From: Eubacteriales bacterium
GTDB lineage: Bacteria; Bacillota; Clostridia; Lachnospirales; Lachnospiraceae
Assembly: GCA_030536555.1 (NCBI GenBank)
Contig: JAUNPU010000036.1
Location: 1-34,320 of the forward strand
Length of the DNA stretch: 34,320 nucleotides
Reading direction: 5' to 3'
Position 1 is the stretch's first letter, and each line of letters opens with the position of its first letter. Of the stretch, positions 13,636-22,012 are shown one piece after another. Under the pieces are notes generated by a model. That model saw nothing but the letters and a program-made list of their open reading frames with translations. It had not been told where the DNA came from and ran no database searches. The position numbers and the translations under genes were made by a program.

Positions 13636-16581
13636 ATGGCAAATCAGGAACGGGAAGGCATGGAGCAGCAGGTCCGGCAGATGGAAGAGGAGGTCCGGCA
13701 GATGGAAGAGGAGGTGCGCCAGAGCCGGGAGGCGATGGAAGCAGCGCGGATCGATCTGGAAAAAAAGCGAAGCCAGACAGAACAGATACGGCAGAAAGCA
13801 GAAAACATGGGAAGGCTGGTGGATGGTTACAGACAGGAGGAAACGCTGGCAGCCGGTTTGGCAGAACAGGCACAACAGAGGCAGACCGAGACCATCAGGT
13901 GGTATAATGGGAGAATCCCGGATCAGACGTTTCAGATTCCGGAAGGAGCCAGGGCGGGAGAATTCTGGGCGTTAGAAGAAAAAGAACGGATTCCTGCTCT
14001 GAATGCGGTAAGAAAGCTGACAGGAGAACCCCTTGAGAAAGCCAGAGAGGAGTATGAGAATCTGATCAAAGGCTGGAATCAGTCTTTTGCATCTGACTCT
14101 GAGCGGTCCGGTGATTCCGGCAGCCAGGAAAAACAGGAGGAGCAGCCGAAGAAGAAACCGCTGCCGTCTCTGGAGCAGTATTATAAGCTTCAGGAAGATA
14201 TGAAGACCAGACGGAAAGCATTACAACTGGAGAATCACGATAAGGAAAATGCGGAACACCAGAAAAGAAAGCAAATCAGGACGGTGATAGAGGAATACAA
14301 CAAAACAGGCAAACTGCAACTGCCGGGCTACTTTGCAGATCTGGAGAAACAGTCGAAAAAAGATCCGGGCGGGTATGATAAGAGCATGAACGCCCTTACA
14401 GAATATCTTTCAAGTAAGCCGGAGTCTGATGGTCTCAAGAAGTATCTGAGGGATTTTGACACAGTGATGAAGGGAGAGCGGGACCTTCGGGAAATCGAAG
14501 AATCTCTTAAGAAGGCGGTTGCTGATGAAAACAGGCTGCGTGATGAAATCAACGAGGCAATCAGGAAGGGGCGGAAAGAATATCAGAAGGCTCTGGAGCA
14601 GATCAGCCGGGAGGATAAAGAGCGGTTTGATCAGGAGATGGAAGAGGTCAAAGCGGCAAGAGACGAGGCGAAAGGCAGAGCTGACAAATACCGGACAGTT
14701 GCAGCGGCGGTGAATCCTCTGACCGATGCTCTGAGAAACTTCTCGGCTGTGTTGACGGTAGCCCATATCAAGGGACAGTTGAAGGAGCAGGAAGGCGAGA
14801 TTGAGACGCTGAAGCAGCAGATAGAAGAACGTGAGCAGGCAATCCGGGGAGACAGACTGGGGCTTGCCCACAGTCATATCGAAGCGGTCAGGCAGATGAA
14901 TGAGAGCGGGCATTCGGTAATCAGAGACAGAAGCGGCGTGATACTTACGGGCGTTGAGCAGGTGGACCGCATTCAGATGGGGAGGGCAGAACGGGCAGAA
15001 AGAAGCAGACAGACAGAGGAAAGCCTGAATCAGATGCGTGCCCGTCTGAATCAGATGCAGCAGAATTATGCCGATACCAAAAAGCAGGTGGAAGAAGCAG
15101 CCTGGGAGCAGATGGATCAGTATTTTGGTGCAGGATTTTCCAGGAGCACACAGAATGCAGGGGAGAATTCCCAGCCGCAGCAGACGGAAGAGACCTTTAC
15201 AGAGAGAGACAGGCTGCTGCAGCAGATCGATCTGGAGAGTTCGGTGATGAGAAATATGCCGAAGGTATCGTTGCTGATGGCGCAGAGGCAGGCAGAGACA
15301 AGGCTGGAAGACCGCAACCGTATGGTTCAGGAAGCCAAGAATAGCGAGCTGGCAAAGAAGAATAACGAGCTGAGAATATCCGTAGAGAAAGGCAGTGATA
15401 AGAAGGCAGGATTATTTACAGGCCAGAATCAGAAAATGATCGATACGGCAGTGGATGCAGTTGGCGGCGTGGTGAAGCTGGTCAACGTGATCCGCGGGGC
15501 AGGAAACGGCGGTTCAGCCGGTCAGGGGACGGCGCAGGAAGGTGCAGATCAGGGAATCGGGACAAAACTGGACCAGATTCGGAATCAGCTTGAGGCGATG
15601 AACCAGGAGCCGGTGAATGATGAGGATCACTATGCCGTCAAGGGAATCCGTATTTTGCAGGAGCTGTACAAAAAGGCGGAATCCATTCGCAGTGACTTGA
15701 ATATGAGTGCTGAGGTGGCACAGCAGAGTGCAGACATACAAAGTGGCATTCTGGAAGAAAAGCAGGCACAGCGGAAACAGTATGAGGAACGCCGTAAAGC
15801 TTCGAAGGGCAGTTCGGGCACGGATTTTCTCTTTGCCCAGGCAACCTATCTGCTGAATGCATGTGAGACAGAGAAAAGCCTGTGCCAGCAGCAGAAGGAT
15901 CTGAGCAGGGAATTCAGGAAGGAAGCAGAATCGAGAAAGAAACTGCTGGATCAGAAGCTGATACATGCGGAGACAGAGCTGACAGAGTCAGAAGCGACGT
16001 ATCAGAGCAAAGAGCAGGCAATCCAGCAGAAGCTGCAGGCAATCCAGCAGAAAAAGGAAGAGATTGAGCAGGAAAAGCTGCGGGAATTCGAGCAGAAGCT
16101 GGAGGAAAACAGCAGCAGCCGCAAGAAGCTGGATGAAGAGACCATGCAGAAAGCAGAGACCTATAAGAACCTTCTGGAATTTTGCGCACAGTATCAGAGG
16201 CTGGACGAGAGCGCACTGCGCCAGCGGCTTCAGGACGAGATCGATCAGCGCCGCCCGGATAATCTCCATATTCAGGCGCTTTCCATGATGATTGTGGACG
16301 GTCCGGAGAAAACCATGAACGGGTATCGGGAAAAGATGAATCGCATTCTTTCCCTCCATGGTACGGAAATGCAGAAGCTGAGGGACGAGAGGAAGGAGCT
16401 GAAGGCTTCAAGATCCGCAGGAGCGGCGGTGGAAGTCTGCTCATTCCAGGAGCTGGCTGCGGAGGAACAGCGTGAACGCGCAGACAGCAGATCACAGGGA
16501 ATAACGCAGACCCGGTCGCAGGTACAGAACCAGAAGCAGATACAGACGCCGGAACGAACACAGGGGGGCAGGGGAAGATGA
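13636..16581 (+). CDS. Long coiled-coil protein of unknown function (981 aa)
   Basis: The product is almost entirely predicted coiled coil, rich in Gln, Glu, Lys and Arg, with heptad patterns from the first residues (VRQMEEE twice) to about residue 870. Breaks occur near residues 95-175 and 560-650, where the sequence is less regular (for example AVDAVGGVVKLVNVIRGAGNGG, which could insert in a membrane or form a hinge). There is no signal peptide and no ATPase motif, so it is not an SMC protein. GGAGG lies before the ATG, and its TGA overlaps the start of the phosphatase gene (ATGA), so it is translated with that signalling gene. It could be a cytoplasmic scaffold for the partner-switching proteins or a secreted substrate of the T4SS-like machine. 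I do not recognise the family. Confidence 0.85.
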   Translation: MANQEREGMEQQVRQMEEEVRQMEEEVRQSREAMEAARIDLEKKRSQTEQIRQKAENMGRLVDGYRQEETLAAGLAEQAQQRQTETIRWYNGRIPDQTFQIPEGARAGEFWALEEKERIPALNAVRKLTGEPLEKAREEYENLIKGWNQSFASDSERSGDSGSQEKQEEQPKKKPLPSLEQYYKLQEDMKTRRKALQLENHDKENAEHQKRKQIRTVIEEYNKTGKLQLPGYFADLEKQSKKDPGGYDKSMNALTEYLSSKPESDGLKKYLRDFDTVMKGERDLREIEESLKKAVADENRLRDEINEAIRKGRKEYQKALEQISREDKERFDQEMEEVKAARDEAKGRADKYRTVAAAVNPLTDALRNFSAVLTVAHIKGQLKEQEGEIETLKQQIEEREQAIRGDRLGLAHSHIEAVRQMNESGHSVIRDRSGVILTGVEQVDRIQMGRAERAERSRQTEESLNQMRARLNQMQQNYADTKKQVEEAAWEQMDQYFGAGFSRSTQNAGENSQPQQTEETFTERDRLLQQIDLESSVMRNMPKVSLLMAQRQAETRLEDRNRMVQEAKNSELAKKNNELRISVEKGSDKKAGLFTGQNQKMIDTAVDAVGGVVKLVNVIRGAGNGGSAGQGTAQEGADQGIGTKLDQIRNQLEAMNQEPVNDEDHYAVKGIRILQELYKKAESIRSDLNMSAEVAQQSADIQSGILEEKQAQRKQYEERRKASKGSSGTDFLFAQATYLLNACETEKSLCQQQKDLSREFRKEAESRKKLLDQKLIHAETELTESEATYQSKEQAIQQKLQAIQQKKEEIEQEKLREFEQKLEENSSSRKKLDEETMQKAETYKNLLEFCAQYQRLDESALRQRLQDEIDQRRPDNLHIQALSMMIVDGPEKTMNGYREKMNRILSLHGTEMQKLRDERKELKASRSAGAAVEVCSFQELAAEEQRERADSRSQGITQTRSQVQNQKQIQTPERTQGGRGR
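13672..13713 (+). repeat. Perfect 21-bp tandem duplication encoding one coiled-coil heptad
   Basis: Bases 13672-13692 and 13693-13713 are identical and encode VRQMEEE twice. The 21-bp unit equals one coiled-coil heptad, so copy-number change would lengthen or shorten the coil in register. Confidence 0.9.
16014..16052 (+). repeat. Second heptad-length direct repeat in the coiled-coil gene
   Basis: GCAGGCAATCCAGCAGAA occurs at 16014-16031 and again at 16035-16052, exactly 21 bp apart, encoding two QAIQQK-type heptads. It shows the same growth pattern as the N-terminal duplication. Confidence 0.85.
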
Positions 16582-18254
16582 AAACCATGTCACTGAAACA
16601 GAAAGTCGGATTGCTGACCATCATGGTAGCATTTTTACTGTCGGTTGCCACGGCAGTCAGCAGTTACTGTGTTTATTCAAGGACCGTGGATCAGTACTAT
16701 AGAGACAGAGCCATGAACATTGCCCGGACAGCGGCGGTGGTGGTAGACCCGCAGCAGGTCCGGGAGTACCGGGATCAGGTCATGGAGATCTACCGCAGGG
16801 ATCCCATGCCGGAATGGAGTGACCCTGTGCAGAAGCAGCAGTATCTGGCTCAGTATGCGGGAATCAGGGATGAAGCCTATGAAGCGCTGCTGGAAACCCT
16901 GGAGGAGCTTCGGATTGCCAACCAGGCAGTATCCCTGTATATCATATATCCGGACCGGGACAGCATGAGTGGTATTTATCTTGCAGATCCGGACACATCG
17001 GAGAGCGCCTGCCCCATGGGAACCTGGAATGTGATTGAAAAACAGAACTATGAGGCAATGGACCACATTCAGGACGGCTTTCCAGCCTATATTTCCAACA
17101 CGGAGTACGGGTGGCTCTGCTCTGCCGCGGCGGCGATCCTGGATCAGGACGGTTCCGTGGTGGCTCTTGCCACCGTAGATCTGTCCATGGATGAGATCAT
17201 GCAGGAGAACCATCGGTTTCTGGTGCTTCTCTGTGTATTTCTGGCAGGTGTTTCATCCATACTGGCACTGCTGCTGATGCAGGTGACAAACCGGATACTG
17301 GTTGCCCCCATCAACAGGGTGATTACCGCAGCCGGGTCCTATGTGGATGACCGGAGACGGAAAGAGAACGGGGAAAATGACCGGAAAACGGCAATCGAAC
17401 AGCTGGAGATCCATACAGGAGACGAGATTGAGCAGCTTGCAGGCTCCATCCGCCAGATGGAGCGGGATGTCAGCCAGTATATTGACAATCTGGCTGCCGT
17501 CACCTCCGAGAAGGAACGGATCGGGGCAGAGCTTAACATTGCCACACAGATTCAGGCAAGCATGCTGCCCAGGATCTTTCCTCCGTTTCCGGAACGAAAG
17601 GATATCAATATTTATGCGACCATGGATCCGGCGAAAGAGGTGGGGGGAGACTTCTATGATTTCTTCCTGACGGACCAGTATCATCTGGGAATGGTGATTG
17701 CGGATGTGTCAGGCAAAGGAGTTCCGGCGGCGCTGGTCATGGTCATTGCCAAGACGCTGATCAAGGATCATGCATGCAGTCAGGCGGAGCCGGATGAGGT
17801 GTTCAACTGGGTCAACCAGCAGCTTTGCGAGAGCAATGAAGCCGGGCTGTTTGTCACCGCTTGGATGGGAATTCTGGACCTGCGGACCGGTCATCTGGAC
17901 TATGTGAATGCAGGGCACAATCCGCCGGTGCTGACAGGAGCCGATGGAACCTTTGGGTATCTGAAGCAGAAGCCGGGGCTGGTTCTGGCTGGTATGGATG
18001 AATATCGCTATCAGAAAGCGTCCATGGACCTGCAAAAGGGGGACCGGCTGTTCCTGTATACGGACGGTGTGACGGAGGCGATGAACCAGGACGACCAGCT
18101 GTATGGAGAGACACGTCTGCTGAACTGGCTGAACGGGCATCCGGGGCTGGAGCTTCAGGAGACACTGCATGGACTGCGGAAGGATATTACGGAATTTGCG
18201 GAAGGGGCAGAGCAGTACGATGATATTACCATGCTGATTTTTGAGCGGCAGTGA
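16578..18254 (+). CDS. Membrane-bound SpoIIE/RsbU-type PP2C phosphatase with extracellular sensor
   Basis: A 558-residue protein with a helix at about 10-32, an extracytoplasmic sensor region at about 33-212 (Cache-like), a second helix at about 213-235, a HAMP-like linker and coiled coil, and a C-terminal PP2C phosphatase of the SpoIIE family from about 325. Metal-site motifs are intact: VGGDFYDFF at 355-363, IADVSGKGVPAAL, DGVTEAMN and YDDITMLIF near the end. Family knowledge says such enzymes dephosphorylate STAS proteins and thereby free targets from RsbW-type kinases. Two RsbW-type domains lie upstream in the same run (9825 and the MATE fusion). It overlaps the coiled-coil gene by 4 bp. 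No STAS substrate is encoded in the window. It is the last gene of the run; no clear terminator follows. Confidence 0.93.
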   Translation: MKTMSLKQKVGLLTIMVAFLLSVATAVSSYCVYSRTVDQYYRDRAMNIARTAAVVVDPQQVREYRDQVMEIYRRDPMPEWSDPVQKQQYLAQYAGIRDEAYEALLETLEELRIANQAVSLYIIYPDRDSMSGIYLADPDTSESACPMGTWNVIEKQNYEAMDHIQDGFPAYISNTEYGWLCSAAAAILDQDGSVVALATVDLSMDEIMQENHRFLVLLCVFLAGVSSILALLLMQVTNRILVAPINRVITAAGSYVDDRRRKENGENDRKTAIEQLEIHTGDEIEQLAGSIRQMERDVSQYIDNLAAVTSEKERIGAELNIATQIQASMLPRIFPPFPERKDINIYATMDPAKEVGGDFYDFFLTDQYHLGMVIADVSGKGVPAALVMVIAKTLIKDHACSQAEPDEVFNWVNQQLCESNEAGLFVTAWMGILDLRTGHLDYVNAGHNPPVLTGADGTFGYLKQKPGLVLAGMDEYRYQKASMDLQKGDRLFLYTDGVTEAMNQDDQLYGETRLLNWLNGHPGLELQETLHGLRKDITEFAEGAEQYDDITMLIFERQ

Positions 18255-18306
18255 TGGCGCTGACCCGGAGAACAGAAAAATTTATTAAAAAAACGAAAAA
18301 AAGTAC

Positions 18307-18334
18307 TTGCATTTATTAGAAAAATATATTAAAT
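18307..18334 (+). promoter_or_regulatory. Candidate purC promoter and leader
   Basis: TTGCAT (18307-18312) and TTAAAT (18329-18334, spacer 16) lie in a strongly A/T-rich stretch about 75 bp before purC. The -10 is weak (four of six), and a better TATAAG at 18334 has a poor spacer. The same TTGCAT -35 precedes relA and hisS. A small leader hairpin follows, GATTGC (18349-18354) with GCAATC (18368-18373). No purine riboswitch core or PurR box is recognised. Confidence 0.4.
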
Positions 18335-18407
18335 ATAAGAGGTAACGTGATTGCAGGTACTTGAGAGGCAATCTGGATAAATCCAAAAACAAAAGGAGTC
18401 AGATAAA

Positions 18408-19091
18408 ATGGAAAAGATTTACACAGGTAAAACCAAAGATGTCTATAAACTGGACAATGGCAATGTACTGCTGAAGTTCAAAGATGACTGCACCGGCAAA
18501 GACGGCAAGTTCGATCCGGGCGAAAACGCAGTTGGACTGACCATCGAGGGTATCGGTAAAGAGAACCTGAAGACCTCCGTTTACTATTTCGAGATGCTGA
18601 AAGAGGCAGGCGTTAAGACTCATTATGTAAGTGCTGATGTAGAGAATGCAACGATGGAAGTGCTTCCGGCAACTGTTTTTGGACATGGTCTGGAAGTTAT
18701 CTGCCGTCTGGTGGCAACCGGAAGCTTCATTCGCCGCTACGGTGATTACATGGCTGACGGCACCAGATTAGAGGGCGGCTACGTGGAGACCACCTTCAAG
18801 GATGACGCAAAGGGCGATCCGCTGGTAACCAAGGACGGTTTAGTAGCTCTGGGCGTTATGAGCGCTGAGATGTACGACAGCATGAAGGAGCAGACCTTAA
18901 AGATCACCAGAGTGGTTGCTGACGATCTGGCAAAGAAGGGTCTGGACCTTTACGACATCAAGTTCGAGTTCGGTTACAGCGCTGACGGCGAAGTAATCCT
19001 GATCGACGAGATCGCAAGCGGCAACATGAGAGTGTACAAAGATGGCAAGATTGTAGATCCGATGGATCTGACTGCCATGATCCTGGCTTAA
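18408..19091 (+). CDS. purC: Phosphoribosylaminoimidazole-succinocarboxamide synthase
   Basis: PurC (SAICAR synthetase) joins aspartate to CAIR with ATP in de novo purine synthesis, in the cytoplasm. The 227-residue protein shows the family landmarks in order: an N-terminal GKTKDVY loop, a [14 protein letters not shown] segment, [10 protein letters not shown], and FEFG followed by an [12 protein letters not shown] motif in place of the DEISPDTCR form of proteobacterial enzymes. Length is typical of a bacterial stand-alone PurC (about 230-240). An AAGGAG lies 9 nt before the ATG. It stands alone between its own leader and an intrinsic terminator, apart from any other pur gene in the window. 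Confidence 0.96.
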   Translation: MEKIYTGKTKDVYKLDNGNVLLKFKDDCTGKDGKFDPGENAVGLTIEGIGKENLKTSVYYFEMLKEAGVKTHYVSADVENATMEVLPATVFGHGLEVICRLVATGSFIRRYGDYMADGTRLEGGYVETTFKDDAKGDPLVTKDGLVALGVMSAEMYDSMKEQTLKITRVVADDLAKKGLDLYDIKFEFGYSADGEVILIDEIASGNMRVYKDGKIVDPMDLTAMILA

Positions 19092-19150
19092 TCGGACAAC
19101 CGGGATGAGAATCTGAGTGATTTTGTGCAGATGATATGAGATAAGACAGA

Positions 19151-19198
19151 GGGCTGACTGGTCTGAAGCGTTGGGTTTCAGGCTGGTCGGTCCTTTTT
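19151..19198 (+). terminator. Intrinsic terminator after purC
   Basis: A 17-bp stem with several G-U pairs (19151-19167 with 19177-19193) and a 9-nt loop is followed directly by five T residues at 19194-19198. It lies 60 bp past the purC stop. Confidence 0.85.
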
Positions 19199-19229
19199 CG
19201 CTGCCTGCTATTGTTTGTGAAAAAAACAG

Positions 19230-19258
19230 TTGAAAAGCAGTTGGCTCGATGATATAAT
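19230..19258 (+). promoter_or_regulatory. Sigma-A promoter of the hybrid kinase/solute-binding operon
   Basis: TTGAAA (19230-19235) and a perfect TATAAT (19253-19258) are separated by exactly 17 bp. Transcription should start near 19265. The predicted leader runs to the kinase start at 19406 and contains a 7-bp hairpin with a GAA loop (19293-19309) and an intrinsic terminator. Confidence 0.88.
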
Positions 19259-19329
19259 GATTACAAATGGAACGAATGCTATATTTTGGCTAAAATAGTG
19301 AAACTATTTAAGACAGAAGAGAGAGAACA

Positions 19330-19364
19330 CCTTTAGACAAAGCACGTGTCTGAAGGCTTTTTTT
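19330..19364 (+). terminator. Leader terminator (candidate attenuator) before the hybrid kinase gene
   Basis: A 10-bp stem, CCTTTAGACA (19330-19339) with TGTCTGAAGG (19347-19356), has a 7-nt loop and is followed after one C by seven T residues (19358-19364). It lies 65-100 nt after the predicted transcription start and 40 bp before the kinase start codon, with no protein gene of ordinary size between. Either it ends a short RNA of about 100 nt or it controls read-through into the operon. AGACA also occurs at 19311-19315 and could compete for the 3' arm. No known riboswitch class is recognised. Confidence 0.82.
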
Positions 19365-19405
19365 ACATTATGTGGAATTCTCTTTCGGACACAGGAGCAG
19401 ATACA

Positions 19406-21991
19406 ATGGATGAACGGATCAGGAACCCGGAGAGCAGGAGCAGCGGTCGGCTGGCTCTGTTAATGCTGCTTCTCCTGGCGGTGGTGGTGGCTGTCAGTGT
19501 AGTCTCTTTTCAGCAGATGAAGGAGAGCCTTTACCGGGAGCGTGGGAACAACTTAAATCAGGTTATGGAGAAGATCGGCCAGAACGTGGAGATCGTCATG
19601 CAGAACCGGTGGGATGACGTGGGATTTCTGGCAGGAATGGCAGAGGATGAGGATTACGAAAGCATGGATGATGTGCAGCGGATGCTTCAGAGGATGGAGC
19701 ATCATCTGGAGATCGGCAATACCCATGTGTTCTTTGTGGACCGGAGCGGACTGTGCCACACATCGGAGGGAAATACCTTCAAGTGGGACAATCTGAAGAT
19801 GCTGGCTCAGGGGAGTCAGAAGCAGAAGGCCTATGTGGCGGCGGCGCCTGCCTACGGGGAGTCAGAGGAGCATCTGTTCTTTATGAAGCGCCTGCCGCAG
19901 GAGATTGTGGTGGGGGATCTGGTGCTGACTCATATCTGCCTTGTGAGCCAGATGAGCTCCTTTGACAGCTTTTTTGATACGCAGCAGTATGGGGCGGAGA
20001 GTGTGACCTTTATCATCCACCAGAACGGCACCCAGGTATACCGGCAGAGCAAGGAGAATTCTCTGACAGATATTTACAATGTGATCTCCACGCTGCGCCA
20101 GGCGGAATATGCCTACGACGGCTCGGCGGAGCAGATGGTGGAGGATCTGGAAGCGCAGAGAGGCAACAGTGCCTGTGTCAACTATAAAGGAAGGAATTAT
20201 TTTGTAGCCTACTGTCCCCTGGATATCAATGACTGGACAGCGGTGATGATGATTCCGGAGGAATACGTGGGTACGGGGACAGCCCAGTTCATGCGGTCAA
20301 CCATTGTGGCAATCGTGGTGGTGGCAGCGGCAGTGACGGGGACATTTCTGTTCCTGCTGGTTCTGTTCAACCGGATGATGCGCAGGAAGCAGGAGGAGAT
20401 CAATCTGCAGCTTCGGCGGGCGGTGGAGGCAGAGCGCAATGCCAACGATGCCAAGACCCGGTTCCTTTCCAGCATGTCCCACGATATCAGGACCCCGATG
20501 AATGCGATCATCGGCATGACGGCAATTGCAGCCAGGCATCTGGATGATGCCAACTATGTGAAGGAGTGTCTGAGCAAGGTGACGCTGGCAGGCAACCATC
20601 TGCTGATGCTGATCAATGATATTCTGGATATCTCCAAGATTGAGAGCGGAAGGATGACGCTGAATCCGGTGACCTTTTCTCTGGCGGATACAGCCATGAA
20701 GCTGGTGAATATTGTACGGCCTCAGATCAATGCCAAGCGGCAGCAGTTCGACATCCACATCCGCAGGATTCAGTATGAATATCTGTTTGCGGACGAGCTG
20801 CGCCTGAACCAGATCTTTATCAACCTTCTGACCAATGCGGTCAAGTATACGCCGGAGGGCGGACGGGTGCAGGTGGATCTGGAGGAGCGGGTGGTTACGG
20901 AGAATCCGGGGCTGGTGACGCTCATCTTTTCCGTGACAGACAGCGGTATCGGCATGAGCGAGGAGTTCCAGAAAACCATGTACGAGAGCTTCTCCAGAGC
21001 TACGGACAGCCGGATTGACAGGATTCAGGGCTCCGGTCTGGGACTTGCCATCTGTCATCAGATGGTGGAGCTGATGGGCGGAACCATTACCTGTGAAAGT
21101 GCCCTGGGGAAGGGAACGAAGTTCACGGTGACCGTAGAGGTGCCGGTGGCGGAGAAGATGATGGATGACCTGATACTGCCGCCGATGAAGCTTCTGCTGG
21201 TGGATGACGATCGGATGTTCCTGAGTTCCACGGCGGAGATGATGGCGGAGATGGGAATCCATGCCGACTGTGAGGACAACGGAGCGGCGGCTGTTGCGCG
21301 GGTGACAGAGCACCACAGAAGCGGGCAGGATTATCCGGTGGTGATTCTGGACTGGAAGATGCCGGATATGAGCGGCATCGAGACGGCAAAGGCAATTCGC
21401 GCCCAGGTGGGCAATCAGGTGCCGATTATTGTGATCAGTGCCTATGACTGGACCGAGCTGGAGGAAGAAGCCAGGGAGGCAGGCATCAACGGCTTTATCA
21501 GTAAACCGCTGTTTAAGTCCACGGTATACTATAAGATGAAGGAGCTGATGCAGCCGGAGGAGGAGTCCCTGAAGCCGGAGGAGGAAGACGGCAGCGATTT
21601 AAGGGGAATCCGGGTTCTGGTAGCGGAGGACAACGATCTGAACTGGGAGATCATGGAAGCCATGCTGGAGATGTACGAGATCAAGGCAGTGCGGGCGGAA
21701 AATGGCAGACAGTGCGTGGATATGCTCTGCGAAGCGGAGGAAGGTGCCTATGCCATGGTGCTGATGGATATTCAGATGCCGGTGCTGAACGGGCGGGAAG
21801 CCACCTGCGAGATCCGGAAGTCGGAGCGTCTGTGGGTGAGACAGATTCCGGTCATCGCCATGACGGCGGATGCATTTGCGGAGGATATTCAGGCATGTAT
21901 GGAGGCAGGCATGGACAGCCATGTGCCGAAGCCTGTGGATATGAAGCGGCTGATTGAGGAGATGGAGAAGGCGTACCGGAAGAACCGGTAA
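19406..21991 (+). CDS. Hybrid sensor histidine kinase with two receiver domains
   Basis: The ATG at 19406 is chosen: AGGAG lies 8 nt upstream, and the alternative GTG (19346) and ATG (19370) lie in or just after the leader terminator. The 861-residue protein has a helix at about 13-35, a large extracytoplasmic Cache-like sensor to about 297, a second helix at about 298-322, then HisKA with phospho-acceptor His359 (SMSHDIRTPMNAI) and HATPase (GSGLGLAICHQMVELMGG). Two receivers follow, with phospho-acceptor Asp649 (VVILDWKMPDMSG) and Asp788 (VLMDIQMPVLNG). There is no output DNA-binding domain, so a separate regulator or HPt protein is needed. Two solute-binding lipoproteins follow within 21-22 bp gaps and are probably its ligand-sensing partners. 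Confidence 0.95.
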   Translation: MDERIRNPESRSSGRLALLMLLLLAVVVAVSVVSFQQMKESLYRERGNNLNQVMEKIGQNVEIVMQNRWDDVGFLAGMAEDEDYESMDDVQRMLQRMEHHLEIGNTHVFFVDRSGLCHTSEGNTFKWDNLKMLAQGSQKQKAYVAAAPAYGESEEHLFFMKRLPQEIVVGDLVLTHICLVSQMSSFDSFFDTQQYGAESVTFIIHQNGTQVYRQSKENSLTDIYNVISTLRQAEYAYDGSAEQMVEDLEAQRGNSACVNYKGRNYFVAYCPLDINDWTAVMMIPEEYVGTGTAQFMRSTIVAIVVVAAAVTGTFLFLLVLFNRMMRRKQEEINLQLRRAVEAERNANDAKTRFLSSMSHDIRTPMNAIIGMTAIAARHLDDANYVKECLSKVTLAGNHLLMLINDILDISKIESGRMTLNPVTFSLADTAMKLVNIVRPQINAKRQQFDIHIRRIQYEYLFADELRLNQIFINLLTNAVKYTPEGGRVQVDLEERVVTENPGLVTLIFSVTDSGIGMSEEFQKTMYESFSRATDSRIDRIQGSGLGLAICHQMVELMGGTITCESALGKGTKFTVTVEVPVAEKMMDDLILPPMKLLLVDDDRMFLSSTAEMMAEMGIHADCEDNGAAAVARVTEHHRSGQDYPVVILDWKMPDMSGIETAKAIRAQVGNQVPIIVISAYDWTELEEEAREAGINGFISKPLFKSTVYYKMKELMQPEEESLKPEEEDGSDLRGIRVLVAEDNDLNWEIMEAMLEMYEIKAVRAENGRQCVDMLCEAEEGAYAMVLMDIQMPVLNGREATCEIRKSERLWVRQIPVIAMTADAFAEDIQACMEAGMDSHVPKPVDMKRLIEEMEKAYRKNR

Positions 21992-22012
21992 ACACAGATA
22001 AGGAGGGTGAGG

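Noticed and set aside
1..18254. Integrative conjugative element.
   Set aside because: No integrase, relaxase, coupling protein or attachment-site repeats are seen in the window. The idea stays open only because the left flank is missing.
18255..18407. Purine riboswitch or PurR box ahead of purC.
   Set aside because: No conserved purine-riboswitch core or PurBox sequence can be recognised; only a small hairpin is seen.
19346..19405. GTG at 19346 or ATG at 19370 as the kinase start.
   Set aside because: The GTG lies in the terminator loop and the ATG at 19370 has no ribosome-binding site; the ATG at 19406 has AGGAG 8 nt upstream.
20297..21316. 339-residue minus-strand frame inside the hybrid kinase gene.
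   Set aside because: It is antisense to conserved kinase and receiver motifs, His-rich as expected of a shadow frame, and lacks a ribosome-binding site.
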